This document shows positions 1-10,200 of a DNA stretch of 64,000 bases, one piece after another. Where the stretch lies: positions 124,001 through 188,000 of the forward strand of contig NZ_BDCC01000053.1 in assembly GCF_001613305.1 (NCBI RefSeq), written 5' to 3'. Below the pieces are notes generated by a model. The model did not search any database, had not been told where the DNA came from, and saw only the letters and a program-made list of their open reading frames with translations. Position numbers and translations under genes: made by a program. How positions within the stretch are numbered: position 1 is the first letter of the stretch; each line of letters starts with the position of its first letter. This stretch comes from Nocardia vaccinii NBRC 15922 (GTDB taxonomy: Bacteria; Actinomycetota; Actinomycetes; Mycobacteriales; Mycobacteriaceae).

Positions 1-1986
1 GCGTTGATCGTCGCGGGCGCGGTGCTGGGACTCTCGGGCGGCGGCGGCTCGAGCGGTTCGGCGCCGAACTCGTTGCCGGACAACGCCGAATCCGCGCAGG
101 TACAACGCCTGCTGCGGGAATTCCCCGGCGGCGATTCCGCGGCGGCGGTCCTGATCGTCACCCGCGCCGACGGCGCGGTGCTGACCCCTGATGATCGGAT
201 GCACGCCGGTGCGGCCCTGTCCCGCATGCGCGCCGGTGCGGCCGGGCCGGACCTGCAACTGTCGCCGGATAAGCGTGCCGCCCTCGGGCAGGCCTCGATT
301 CCCGCGGACCTGAACGGATTCGCGCTCACCGATCGGATCGATGAATTGCGCACCGCGGTGCGCGACGGCGCACCGGCCGACCTGCGCCTGTGGATCACCG
401 GCGGGCCGGCGTTCGGGGCGGATATCGCCAATTCCTTCTCCGGCGCGAATACCCTGCTGCTCGCGGTCACCGCCGCCGTGGTGATGGTGCTGCTGATCGG
501 CACGTACCGCTCCCCTGTGCTGTGGCTGATCCCGCTGGCGGTCGTCGCGGTCGCCGACCGTGTCGCGACCGCGGCCGCGAACGCCCTGGCCCAGGTGAGC
601 GGTCTGACGTTCGACGGCTCGACCTCGGGAATCACCAGCGTCCTGGTGTTCGGTGCGGGTACGAACTACGCGCTACTGCTCGTGTCCCGGTATCGCGACG
701 AGTTGTATCGCACCGCAGACCATCGCGCGGCCCTGCGGATCGCGGTGCGGCGGGCCGGGCCCGCGATCGTGGCCAGCAACCTGACCGTGGTGCTGGCCCT
801 ACTGACGCTGCTGCTGGCATTGCTGCCCAATACCCGCGGCCTGGGCGCCTTCGGAGCCCTGGGGCTGCTGGTCGCCGCGATCTTCGTCCTGCTCACCCTG
901 CCCCCGGCATTGGCGTTGTTCGGGCGGAAGGTGTTCTGGCCCTTCATTCCTCGCGAAGACGGACATGACACGGCAGCCTCCGGCGCATGGCATGCCGTCG
1001 CGGAGAAGGTGGTGCGCCGTCCCAGGGCGGTGGTGTGCGTCTTCCTGATCGCCGCGGCCGCCTGTGCCGGTGCGCTGCCGTTCACCCATGTGGGGCTCGC
1101 CCAGTCGGAACAGTTCCGCGTCCATGCCGAATCGGTCGACGGGCTGCGTGCGGTGAGCGAGCATTTCTCCTCCGGCGCGAGCGATCCCACGATCGTGCTG
1201 GCGCGCACCGGAGCCGCGTCGCAGGTGCAATCCGTGCTGGATTCCACCGCGGGCGTCGTCCGGGCGACACCGGTTCCGGGCTCGGCGAACGGACTGACCC
1301 GCTGGTCGGTGGTGCTGAATGCGGCTCCGGCCTCCGATCCGGCTTTCGCCTCGGTGACTCGTCTGCGCACGGCGCTGGCATCCATACCCGATGCCGGGGC
1401 GCTGGTCGGCGGATCCGATGCGGTCGCCCTCGACACCCGCGATGCCGCCCGGCGTGATCAGTATCTGATCATGCCGCTCATCCTGGCGGTGGTGCTGCTC
1501 GTCCTGCTGATGCTGCTGCGGGCGGTACCGGCCGCGATCCTGCTGGTGGCGGTCACCGTGATCAGCGCACTGGCCGCGCTCGGTATCGGAAGTCTGCTCA
1601 GCACATACGTTTTCGGGTTTCCGGCGCTCGATACCAATGTGCCGCTGTTCGCCTTCCTATTCCTGGTGGCGCTGGGGGTGGACTACACCATCTTCCTGGT
1701 CACCCGCGCCCGCGAGGAGACCCCGGGCCACGGGGTGACCGGCGGTATCGTCCGCGCCGTGTCCGCCACGGGAGGTGTGATCACCAGTGCCGGAATCGTA
1801 TTGGCCGCCGTCTTCGCCGTCCTCGGAATCCTCCCGCTGATCACGCTGACCCAGCTGGGCATCGTGGTGGGCGTCGGAATTCTGCTCGACACATTCGTCG
1901 TGCGCACGGTGGCCATCCCCGCACTGTTCGCCCTGATCGGCAGGCAAATCTGGTGGCCCGGAGCGCTTTCGAACACCCGAGCGTGA
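1..1986 (+). CDS. MMPL/RND-type membrane transporter, 5' end outside window
   Basis: C-terminal 661 residues of an MMPL-family (RND superfamily) exporter. The frame is already open at base 1, so the start lies upstream. Hydrophobic helices come in two blocks (about residues 145-310 and 485-650), separated by an extracytoplasmic domain near 330-480, as in MmpL/YdfJ proteins that move lipids or drugs using the proton gradient. The second-half relay motif LGVDYTIFLVTRAREE is intact. The equivalent first-half motif reads TNYALLLVSRYRDE, with Asn where Asp is usual (codon 664-666). It ends 10 bp before the stop of the convergent SDR remnant. Substrate cannot be inferred. Confidence 0.88.
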   Translation, partial: ALIVAGAVLGLSGGGGSSGSAPNSLPDNAESAQVQRLLREFPGGDSAAAVLIVTRADGAVLTPDDRMHAGAALSRMRAGAAGPDLQLSPDKRAALGQASIPADLNGFALTDRIDELRTAVRDGAPADLRLWITGGPAFGADIANSFSGANTLLLAVTAAVVMVLLIGTYRSPVLWLIPLAVVAVADRVATAAANALAQVSGLTFDGSTSGITSVLVFGAGTNYALLLVSRYRDELYRTADHRAALRIAVRRAGPAIVASNLTVVLALLTLLLALLPNTRGLGAFGALGLLVAAIFVLLTLPPALALFGRKVFWPFIPREDGHDTAASGAWHAVAEKVVRRPRAVVCVFLIAAAACAGALPFTHVGLAQSEQFRVHAESVDGLRAVSEHFSSGASDPTIVLARTGAASQVQSVLDSTAGVVRATPVPGSANGLTRWSVVLNAAPASDPAFASVTRLRTALASIPDAGALVGGSDAVALDTRDAARRDQYLIMPLILAVVLLVLLMLLRAVPAAILLVAVTVISALAALGIGSLLSTYVFGFPALDTNVPLFAFLFLVALGVDYTIFLVTRAREETPGHGVTGGIVRAVSATGGVITSAGIVLAAVFAVLGILPLITLTQLGIVVGVGILLDTFVVRTVAIPALFALIGRQIWWPGALSNTRA

Positions 1987-1996
1987 GCCGCGTAGC

Positions 1997-2742
1997 TCAC
2001 AGCGCGCCACCGGCATCGATCAATTGCGTTGTGCCGGTGACGAATTTCGCGTCGTCGGACACCAGGTGCAGCACGGTGTCGGTGATGTCCCCGGGCTCCA
2101 GCGCCGCGACCGGCAGCCGATTCAGGGTGCGCGCGGCCTCCTCGAAATCGGCTCGCCCCGGATTCTCCAGATCCGGCCGGAACAACCGGTAGGTGGCGTC
2201 GTTGAGAATCATCTCCGTGGCCACGGTGGTCGGATGGATGGTGTTCACCCGGATATCGTGTGAGGCAAGCTCTTTCGCCATCACCTTCATCAGCATGACC
2301 AGACCGGCCTTCGCGGCCGAATAGTGCGCCGTGTTCTCGTTGGCGTGCATGGCCGCCAGGGAACTCGTGATGACCACCGCACCGCCGCGTCCGCCCTCGA
2401 TGATATGCGGAACCGAGGCCTTCAACGACTTCCAGACTCCGGTCAGGTTGATATCGATCATGTCCTGCCAGACCTGCTCGCTCATCTCCAATGTCGGTGC
2501 CGGACTGGAAATGCCCGCATTGGCCACGACGATATCGAGTCGTCCGAACGCACTCACCCCCACCCCGACCGCGTCGGCCACGGCCGCATAATCGCGTACG
2601 TCCGCATCCCGGGCCACGATCCGACGGCCGGTGGCCTCGACCGCGCGCACCGTTTCGGCCAGATCCTCCGCGCCGGACAGCGAATACGGGACGCTGTCCA
2701 CCGACCTGGTCGTATCGATGGCGATGACATCCGCCCCCTCTC
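1997..2742 (-). pseudogene. SDR oxidoreductase lacking its N-terminus
   Basis: About 248 residues of a short-chain dehydrogenase/reductase. Visible are NAG (VVANAGIS), the catalytic Ser and YSAAKAG motif (S-Y-K), and a C-terminal DAGGAL typical of the family. It resembles the actinobacterial SDR subfamily whose second strand reads GADVIAID followed by an insertion (RSVDSVPY) and which is often mycofactocin-associated; that subfamily call is inference. Homology stops at REGAD near 2742, so the start codon and the TGxxxGxG dinucleotide-binding motif are absent. The reading frame continues upstream only through sequence antisense to the P450. Probably non-functional unless started elsewhere. Confidence 0.8.
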
Positions 2743-3847
2743 GCTGGTGCCCGTGGAACTCGCTCCCGGCATCCCGGCGACGCTGGTCGTGGGATATCGC
2801 ACCGCGCTGCGAATTCTCAACGACCCCGAGCATTTTCCGTCCGATCCCCGGACCTGGGAGCGGAACGTTCCGCACGATTGCCCGGTCCTTCCGGTGTTGC
2901 AGTATCGCCCCGCCGCACCGCGCACCGCCGGCGCCGAACACGCGCGCTATCGCGGCGCCACGACCGCCGCTCTGGACGCGGTGAATGTCACCGCGCTGCG
3001 CGGCTTCGTGGAGCGAACGGCCGTTTCGCTGATCAACTCGTTCTGTTCCGACGGCTCGGCCGATCTGGTCAGCCAGTACGCCACGCCGCTGTCCTTCGAG
3101 ATCGTCAACTCGCTGCTGGGGTGTCCACCGGAGATCAGCCGGAAGGCCGCCGCGGCCAGCGCCGCGGTCTTCGATGCCGATGCCGACGCCGAGGAAGGCA
3201 ATCGGCTGTTCGCCGAGGCGGTACAGGAACTGGTGCAGCTCAAGCGGAATCACCCCGGTGACGACATCACCACCCGGATGGCGCAGCACCCCGCGCAATT
3301 CGACGAACTCGAGATGCTGCACCAGGTGCTCGCGGTCTACGGCGTGGGGATGGGTCCGATGCAGAGCCTGGTGATCAACGCGCTGCGCCTGATCATGACC
3401 GACGACAGATTCGCCGACGGGCTGCTCGGCGGCGCACTACTGACCCGGGACGCTCTGGATCAGGTCCTGTTCGAGGATCCGCCGCTACCCAACGCGAGCG
3501 TCACCTATCCGCGGCATCCCATGCTCATCGACGGTGTCTGGTTACCCGCGCACCAGCCGGTGGTGATCAGCCTGGCCGGCTGCAACAACGATCCCGCCAT
3601 CGGCGGCGGCTATCACACTGGAAACCGCTCGCACCTGGCCTGGGGCGTAGGCACGCACAGCTGTCCGGCACGGCATATCGCCTACCCGATCGCCGAGGCC
3701 GCGATCGAGCAACTGCTCGACTTCCTGCCCGATATCCGGCTCGCGGTTCCGGCCGACGCGCTGACCTGGCGTCCGGGACCACTGCATCGCACCCTCGCCG
3801 ATCTCCCGGTAACCTTCCCCGCCTGCCCGCCGCTACATCTACCCTGA
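2738..3847 (+). pseudogene. Cytochrome P450 lacking its N-terminus
   Basis: About 369 residues of a bacterial cytochrome P450, beginning abruptly at LVPVELAPG around 2738, so roughly the first 40 residues and the start codon are missing. The haem-binding loop is WGVGTHSCPARH with the ligand Cys at codon 3662-3664. The I-helix reads YGVGMGPMQSL without the usual Thr, and the K-helix reads DQVLF where ExxR is expected. These departures recall the CYP157-type P450s of actinobacteria, known for lacking ExxR; that assignment is inference. The family uses O2 and redox partners to hydroxylate substrates. It lies head-to-head with the truncated SDR; see findings. Confidence 0.78.
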
Positions 3848-3945
3848 ACTCGTTCGCGGCCGAAAAGCGCTGGGCCGCTCGGCTTTCCGGACAGTGGCGC
3901 TGCATGGGAACGGCCGCTCGGTCCGTGGTCGGTAAACTCCCGGCC

Positions 3946-4650
3946 ATGAGCGAGACGGTGACCATGGTGGCGCTACCGGGGACGCTGTGCTCTCCCATCG
4001 TGTTCGACCCGTTGGCCGGGGAATTGGCCGGGCGGCCGCAGGTGGATCCGTATTCCTGGCTGACCGAGCCCGGTCCGTGGGATATTCCGTCGATCTCCGC
4101 ACGAGTGGCCCGCTACATCGAGCGCACCTATCCCGAGCCGGTGCTGGTGTGCGGTCACTCCACGGGCGGAGCGATCACGCTGCACCTCGCGGTCAACCAT
4201 CCGTCGGTGGTGCGCGGACTGGTGCTGGCCGACACCGGCGCCCAGATGCGCGGCCACGGTGACGTGGACGCCATCCTCGCCCGCGTCCGGAACGATTGGG
4301 GCGAGGACCTGCGCGCGGCGGTCCTGGACCGCTCGTTCCACACCCCGCCCGCTCCGCGCCTGCGCGCCGAGCTGCTGACCTGGTCCGCGGCCATCGATCG
4401 GCAAGCGGTCCTCGACGTCCTGACCAGTCAACGAGACCTCGACCTGACCGCCGATCTGACCCGAATCCCCCAGCCCGCCATGGTGTTACACGGCCGCCAC
4501 GACCGCGCCCGCGACCCCGGCCACGGCCGCGATCTCGCCGCCGCCCTACCGAACGCCCAATTCCGCCTCCTGGACACCGGCCACACCCCCATCCACGAGG
4601 ATCCGGCCGCGGTGGCCGATGCGGTCCGCGCGCTCTTGGCCATGATCTGA
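3946..4650 (+). CDS. Alpha/beta hydrolase
   Basis: A 234-residue alpha/beta-hydrolase-fold protein. The nucleophile elbow is CGHSTGGA (Ser about residue 69), the acid is probably in GRHDRARD and the catalytic His in DTGHTPIHED near the C-terminus, so the Ser-Asp-His triad looks complete. The upstream Met at 3904 is in frame, but MSETVTMVALPG at 3946 aligns better with the family's first strand and was chosen. No signal peptide, so cytoplasmic. It resembles small esterases or lactonases; the substrate is unknown. It follows the P450 remnant on the same strand by 98 bp. Confidence 0.82.
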   Translation: MSETVTMVALPGTLCSPIVFDPLAGELAGRPQVDPYSWLTEPGPWDIPSISARVARYIERTYPEPVLVCGHSTGGAITLHLAVNHPSVVRGLVLADTGAQMRGHGDVDAILARVRNDWGEDLRAAVLDRSFHTPPAPRLRAELLTWSAAIDRQAVLDVLTSQRDLDLTADLTRIPQPAMVLHGRHDRARDPGHGRDLAAALPNAQFRLLDTGHTPIHEDPAAVADAVRALLAMI

Positions 4651-4694
4651 TTCGGCCGCTCGCCTTTCGCAAGGAGCCGGTCCCCGCAGCCGCA

Positions 4695-4728
4695 CCTGTT
4701 CGGCTCCCCGCAGCCGACACCGAACAGG
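4695..4728. terminator. Hairpin between convergent genes
   Basis: A perfect 9-bp inverted repeat, CCTGTTCGG (4695-4703) and CCGAACAGG (4720-4728), sits between the convergent alpha/beta hydrolase (ends 4650) and the endoglycoceramidase gene (ends 4860). The position suggests a bidirectional terminator, although there is no T-tract. Confidence 0.5.
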
Positions 4729-4859
4729 AACGAATTATCCGGGGCCGCCGAAAGGTGCGTCGCATCACCGCGAGCCGATTGAATCACCTTGGGCGGCAAC
4801 AGCCTCGGTAACAATCGAGCGGCAGCGGCAGCGGGCCGCCGCCCTGTCGGCAGGCGACC

Positions 4860-6389
4860 TCAGCGGCGCGTGATGGTCACCGAAACATCATGGGCCGCAC
4901 CGGAAGTGGCTGCGATCTTGACGACCTGGGCCCCGGGCGCGGAGACCACGGTTCCTCCGTCCACCCTGAGATCGTAGCCGCGCGGATAGTGCCGGGCAGG
5001 CACGAAGATCTCCGTCCGGGCGCCGGAGGCGAGGTGCGTCCCAGCCGGAGCAGCGGTCGAATAGGTCAGCGTCACAGCCGAAGTGGCGCGATCGAAGTGA
5101 TACTTCGAGGGTGTGCCCGCGATCGCAGGCGCCCACGGCACGGCCAGCGCGTCGAGTTTGGCCTGTTTGGCGTTGGCCTGGGAGGCGGGTTTGCTCTCGT
5201 CGACCAGAAGGCCCTGGTTGTCGGAGTTAGCCGGATCCTGCGGGTGATACACGTAGTAGGCCCAGTAGGTCCACGACCAGAAGTGCTCATCGGCCAGGTC
5301 GACGAGCCGGGCGTTGTCGGTGTTCACATCGGTGGCGCCGAATTCGGACAGGAATCCCGGCTCGTCGGCGCGGTCGACCCGCGCGGCGTTCACGGCTACC
5401 GCCTGATTCTCCTGCGGCGGGCAGACCACGTCGAAGCCCGGCGGCGTGGGCGCGCCGATGATTCCCGCACCCAGCAGCGGGAAGCAGTAGACGTGGAAGT
5501 TGTGGCCCACAGCCGAATCCGCCGGCGCCGCGAGCGCGGTGCTGCCATCGATGGTCGGATCGGATTCGGGGAAGATCACGTGGGTGTCACCGGCGCCGCG
5601 TAGCGCGGTGGTCACCCGCCGGTAGAACTGCGTCAGCGCACCCTGCTCGAACGCCGGGCACGCGGCGACGAACGCCTGACAGGAGTAGCCGCTGCCCGCA
5701 TACGGCTCGTTGAACGGGTCCAGTCCGACGATGTTCGCACGACCCGGGCCGGCGTTCAGAAACCGGATCACATGCTGCCAGGCGTGGATGAAATGCGTTT
5801 GGATGCCGACCCCATCGGCGGCCGGCTTGTCGTTCCAGAACGCCTGGAAGTCGTCCTGGGCGTTGCGCGGGTCCGCACCGAGGGTGGCCCACTGCGGAGC
5901 GCCGTCACCACTGCCGTTGCCCAGTTGGGGGATGCCCGCAGAGCGGCTCCAGCCGTCCTGATGGAAATCGACGAGTGTGCGGATACCGTGCGCGGCGAGC
6001 AGATCGTTGAGCGCGACGATCCGGTGGATGTAGGCGTCGTCGTACACCCCCGGCCGCGGTTCCACCGCCTCCCAGATGAAACCGATTCGGGCGGCGTCGA
6101 ATCCCTCGCCGGCCAGCAGCGCGGCGTCCGCCGCACCGAAGTTGGCCGGATAGTAGGGCGCGGTCTTGCGCACCAGATTCACCCCGTGCACCGAGATGAC
6201 CCGCCCCTGCTCGTCGACCAGCCATTTACCCGCCCGAGCGGGCGGGCGAGGGGGTTCCGCCGACGCGCTGGGCGGCACGGCCGCCACCGCCAGCACCATC
6301 AGCAGCAGCGCGACCACCCAGGGGCGCCGCAGCCCCGGCCGAGTGGACGCGTCCCGGTGTCTGCCGGGACGAAAGTCGTGGAATCGCAT
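4860..6389 (-). CDS. Secreted GH5 endoglycoceramidase-like glycosidase
   Basis: A 509-residue secreted glycoside hydrolase of family 5, most like Rhodococcus endoglycoceramidases, which release the intact glycan from glycosphingolipids. The N-terminus has an Arg-rich n-region, a hydrophobic core (VVALLLMVLAVAAV) and an Ala-x-Ala cleavage region. The catalytic domain shows GVNLV, the acid/base motif LDPFNEP (Glu about residue 226) and the nucleophile motif FLSEFGATD (Glu about 348), with a C-terminal beta-sandwich-like segment. The start at 6389 is preceded by AGAGGAG at ideal spacing; the in-frame extension to 6515 is unlikely. It lies 47 bp downstream of the TetR gene on the same strand, so probably co-transcribed. 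Confidence 0.85.
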   Translation of the reverse strand: MRFHDFRPGRHRDASTRPGLRRPWVVALLLMVLAVAAVPPSASAEPPRPPARAGKWLVDEQGRVISVHGVNLVRKTAPYYPANFGAADAALLAGEGFDAARIGFIWEAVEPRPGVYDDAYIHRIVALNDLLAAHGIRTLVDFHQDGWSRSAGIPQLGNGSGDGAPQWATLGADPRNAQDDFQAFWNDKPAADGVGIQTHFIHAWQHVIRFLNAGPGRANIVGLDPFNEPYAGSGYSCQAFVAACPAFEQGALTQFYRRVTTALRGAGDTHVIFPESDPTIDGSTALAAPADSAVGHNFHVYCFPLLGAGIIGAPTPPGFDVVCPPQENQAVAVNAARVDRADEPGFLSEFGATDVNTDNARLVDLADEHFWSWTYWAYYVYHPQDPANSDNQGLLVDESKPASQANAKQAKLDALAVPWAPAIAGTPSKYHFDRATSAVTLTYSTAAPAGTHLASGARTEIFVPARHYPRGYDLRVDGGTVVSAPGAQVVKIAATSGAAHDVSVTITRR

Positions 6390-6436
6390 ACGTTCTCCTC
6401 TTCTGAATGCGATCGCGGGATACCGTCGAGCGGAAG

Positions 6437-7042
6437 TCATCGGGCCAACAGGATCCGCGCCGCGGCTCGATCCCACTCGGCGACCAGATCCATATCGTCG
6501 GGACAACGCAGCCACTGTTCTTCGAGCCCGGTCATGGCCGCGATGAGATGGCGTGCGACAGAGCGCGGTGCGTCCGGCAGCCCGAGCCCCTCGACAAGCC
6601 GTGTGAAGGCATCGAGCACCCGTGTCTCACGATCCCGGAAGTACTCGTGGGCCGGATGTTCGCGATACAGGGATTCACTGCGCAACATCGTGTGCAGCCG
6701 GACGATCTCCGGCTGAGTCACGTTGCGCGCCACCACGGTACGCAGCGCCTGCCGAGCATCGGCGACGGTCGGCGTCCGCCCGGGCTCCTGCCCGAGTTGC
6801 TCGATCACCGCCTCCGTATCGCGTCGATCCCGCTCCTGCAGCAACGCGACCAGCAACTTCTCCTTGGTCCCGACATGATGCAGCACCCCCGCCACGGTGA
6901 GCCCACACTCATCGGCGAGCTCCTGAACGCTGAACCCGTAATACCCTCGCTGCCCGATGATCCGGATCGCCTCGGCCAAGATCTGGCCCCGGCGATCCGC
7001 CCGCCGCACTCGCCCACCACCCACGACCGCGGTCCCACTCAT
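6437..7042 (-). CDS. TetR-family repressor, probably controls the GH5 operon
   Basis: A 201-residue TetR-family regulator. The N-terminal helix-turn-helix is seen in FSVQELADECGLTVAGVLHH (about residues 35-55), followed by the typical GTKEKLL and an all-helical ligand/dimerisation domain. The start at 7042 has GGAGG seven bases upstream. A perfect 24-bp palindrome lies 15 bp in front of the start, so autoregulation is likely. It is the first gene of a probable two-gene operon with the secreted endoglycoceramidase-like enzyme, implying control of glycolipid degradation. The inducer is unknown. Confidence 0.88.
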   Translation of the reverse strand: MSGTAVVGGGRVRRADRRGQILAEAIRIIGQRGYYGFSVQELADECGLTVAGVLHHVGTKEKLLVALLQERDRRDTEAVIEQLGQEPGRTPTVADARQALRTVVARNVTQPEIVRLHTMLRSESLYREHPAHEYFRDRETRVLDAFTRLVEGLGLPDAPRSVARHLIAAMTGLEEQWLRCPDDMDLVAEWDRAAARILLAR

Positions 7043-7056
7043 CACGCATCCTCCGT

Positions 7057-7080
7057 TACCTACTAAGTACTTAGTAGGTA
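7057..7080. promoter_or_regulatory. 24-bp perfect palindrome, TetR operator
   Basis: A fully symmetrical 24-bp sequence centred on CTAAGTACTTAG (outer arms TACCTA/TAGGTA), 15 bp upstream of the TetR start. The AT-rich core contrasts with its GC-rich surroundings. Size, symmetry and position fit an operator for the adjacent repressor, probably overlapping the promoter. Confidence 0.8.
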
Positions 7081-7238
7081 GCGATCGTAGCGGCTTCCCC
7101 CGCCCCGGAAAACCCCCGATCCGCCCGGAAACGATCACCCACAGCCGCTTTCGCGCATAACCGCGTCGGCTGTTCGACGAGAAGACCGAAGTCGTGGACC
7201 GGATAGACCACCGTTACCGCATCCTGACAGCGGTCTCC

Positions 7239-10200
7239 TCAGCGTAGGGTGGCAATCCAGCGACGAGTATCGGCCGGGTCGATGACGTCGTCCAGCTCGC
7301 CGACGGTGGCCGCGGTCAGAGCTCTGCCGCTTTCGTAGGCGGCGGCTACGAGGTGGTCGAAGGCGGATTGCCGGGCCGCGGGATCTTCGATGGCGGCCAG
7401 TTCCTTGGCGAAGCCCAGGCGGACCGCGCCTTCCAGTCCCATACCTCCGATTTCCCCGGTGGGCCAGGCGATCACGAAGCGGGGAGCCCGAAAGGAGCCC
7501 GCGGCCATGGCTTGTGCGCCCAGGCCGTAACCCTTGCGGACGATGACGGTGCCGAAGGGGACGGTGAGTGCGGCCGCATCGATGAACAGCCGGCTGAACC
7601 GGGTGACGGTGGCGTCCTTCTCCGCCTCCGGTCCGACCATGAACCCCGGTGTGTCGCAGAAGGATACGATCGGCAGTCCGTGGGCCTGGCACAGCCGCAG
7701 GAAGGCGCCGAGCTTATCGGCGGCCGGTGCATCGATCGCGCCGCCGAGATGGTGGCAGTCGTTGGCGATCAGGCCGAACGGGCGTCCCTCGAAACGAGCC
7801 AGTGCGGTGACCACTCCGACGCCCCAGTCGCGGCGCAATTCGAGCACCGATCCGCAATCCGCGACGGCCTCGATCACGGAGCGAATTTCGAAGGCGCGCA
7901 ACCGGTTCTCCGGCACCACATGCCGCGCCGACCGCGGATCGGGCGCCTCCCAGCCGGCCACGGCCCCCTGGAAGTACGCCAGATACCGGCGAGCCAGATC
8001 AACCGCTTCGGCCTCGTCGGCGGCGGCCAGATGGACGACCCCGTTGCGACGCTGCACCGCGATCGGCCCGATGTCCTCCGGCGCGTGGACCCCGAGCCCG
8101 CCGCCCTCGATCATGGCAGGACCGCCCATGCCGATGTTGGCGTCGGGTGTGGCGATCACGACATCGCACATCCCCAGCAGCGCGGCGTTCCCGGCGAAAC
8201 AGCGACCGGACACGATGCCGATCAGCGGAACCTTTCCGGACAGCTCACCCATCACGCGGAAGGTGGTGACGTCCAGCATCGAGATGCCGCCGTGGTCGGT
8301 GTCGCCGGGCCGCCCGCCGCCACCCTCGGTGAAAAACACCACCGGTAGCCGCTGCTCGTGCGCGAGATGCAGCATGCGGTCGGTCTTGGCGTGATTGCGC
8401 ACGCCCTGGGTGCCCGCCAGCACCGTGTAGTCGTACGACATCACCACCACCCGCGCCCGATCCACCCCGAATCGGCCCGCGTCGACAGTGGCGACCCCGG
8501 CGACGAGGCCGTCGGCCGGAGTGTTGGCGATGAGGTCCTCGGCACTGCGCCGGGCCCGCTGCGCGGCGACGGTGAGCGCGCCGTATTCCACGAAGCTGTC
8601 CGCATCGACCAGATCGGCGATGTTCTCCCGGGCCGTGCGCCGGCCGAGCTTGTGCCGTTTGGCAACGGCCGCGGACCGCACCGCGTCGCGAGTGTTCTCG
8701 TGCCGGGCCCGCACCTCGGCGAGGTCGGCCCGCTCGGCGTTCAGGTCCACCACCGCGGCTGCGACATCCTCGCCGTCGTGGTCGGCCTCGGTCCAGCTCA
8801 ACAGCATCGCGTGCGGATCGACGACGTCACCGGGCGCGACCAGCTGCCGCAGCACCCGCAAAGGGGCGTCCGCGCGAACCACGTGCTGCATCTTCATCGC
8901 CTCCAGCACGACTACTTCCGCACCGGCGGGCAGGACCGAACCGGGCGCGGCCAGGCTCACCACGGTCGCTCCCATCGGGCTGCGCAGCGCCTGCTCGTCC
9001 TCCTCGAGCACGACCTCCACCACGCTCGTCACAGCCGCACGCACCTCCGGTTGCGGCGCGTAATCGGCTGCGCGGGAGAGCAATCGGCCGAGATTGCGCT
9101 CGAACCAGGCGGTATCCACCGACTCGTCGCGGGGCAACTCGTCCAGTGCGGCACGCAACACCGCGACGTTGGTGTCCACGCCGGCGATGACCGTCTCGGC
9201 CAGTGCATCCGAACACCGTTGCAGCGCAGCGGAATACGATGTCCCCCGGGTGATGATCTTGGCAAGTAGCGAATCGAACAGCGCACTCTGCCGCATCCCC
9301 GGATACGCTGCGGTGTCCACCCGCACTCCCGCACCGGTGGGTGCGCCGAACTGGGTCAGAGTTCCGGTACCGGGCAGCAGATCGCCACTCGCACCGACGA
9401 TCTCGGCATTCACCCGGGCCTGCACCGCGAATCCGCGCGGCGCGGCCTCGGGCAGGTCCAGATCGGCCAGCTGCTGCCCGAGCGCGAGCCGGAACCCGGT
9501 CGCGACCAGATCGACCCCGCTCACCTCCTCGGTGACCGTATGTTCCACCTGCAGACGCGGATTCACCTCGAGGAACCACGCCTGTGTGCCGCGAACCAGG
9601 AATTCGACCGTGATCACCCCGCGGCATCGCACCGACTCCGCGATCGCGGCCGCATCGCGATGCAGTCGTTCCCGCAGTGCCGCAGGCAGATTCGGCGCGG
9701 GTGCCACTTCGAGCAGCTTCTGACGACGGCGCTGCACACTGCAGTCCCGGTCACCGAGAGCGACCGCGTGCCGCCCGTCGGCCACGATCTGCACCTCGAC
9801 ATGCCGTGCACCGGTCATCAGGGCTTCGGCGTAGACGGTGTCGTCACCGAATCCGGCCAGCGCCTCGGCACGACACCGTTCATATGCCTCGGCCAGCTCG
9901 CCGGGCTCACGCACCGAACGCATCCCGCGCCCGCCGCCACCCGCGGCCGCCTTGAGCATCACCCCACCCGGATGCTCGGCCAGCAGAGCGGCGATTCCGT
10001 CGAGCCCGGCATCGGCCGAGGTGGCGGGCAGCACCGCCGTTCCGGTCGCCTCTGCCGCCGCCCGAGCCGCGACCTTGTCCCCGAAGATCCGCAACACCTC
10101 CGGCGAAGGGCCTACGAAGACGAGTCCGGCCGCCGCGCATGCGGCCGCGAAATCAGCACTCTCACTGAGGAATCCGTATCCGGGATGAACCAGCGCTCCG

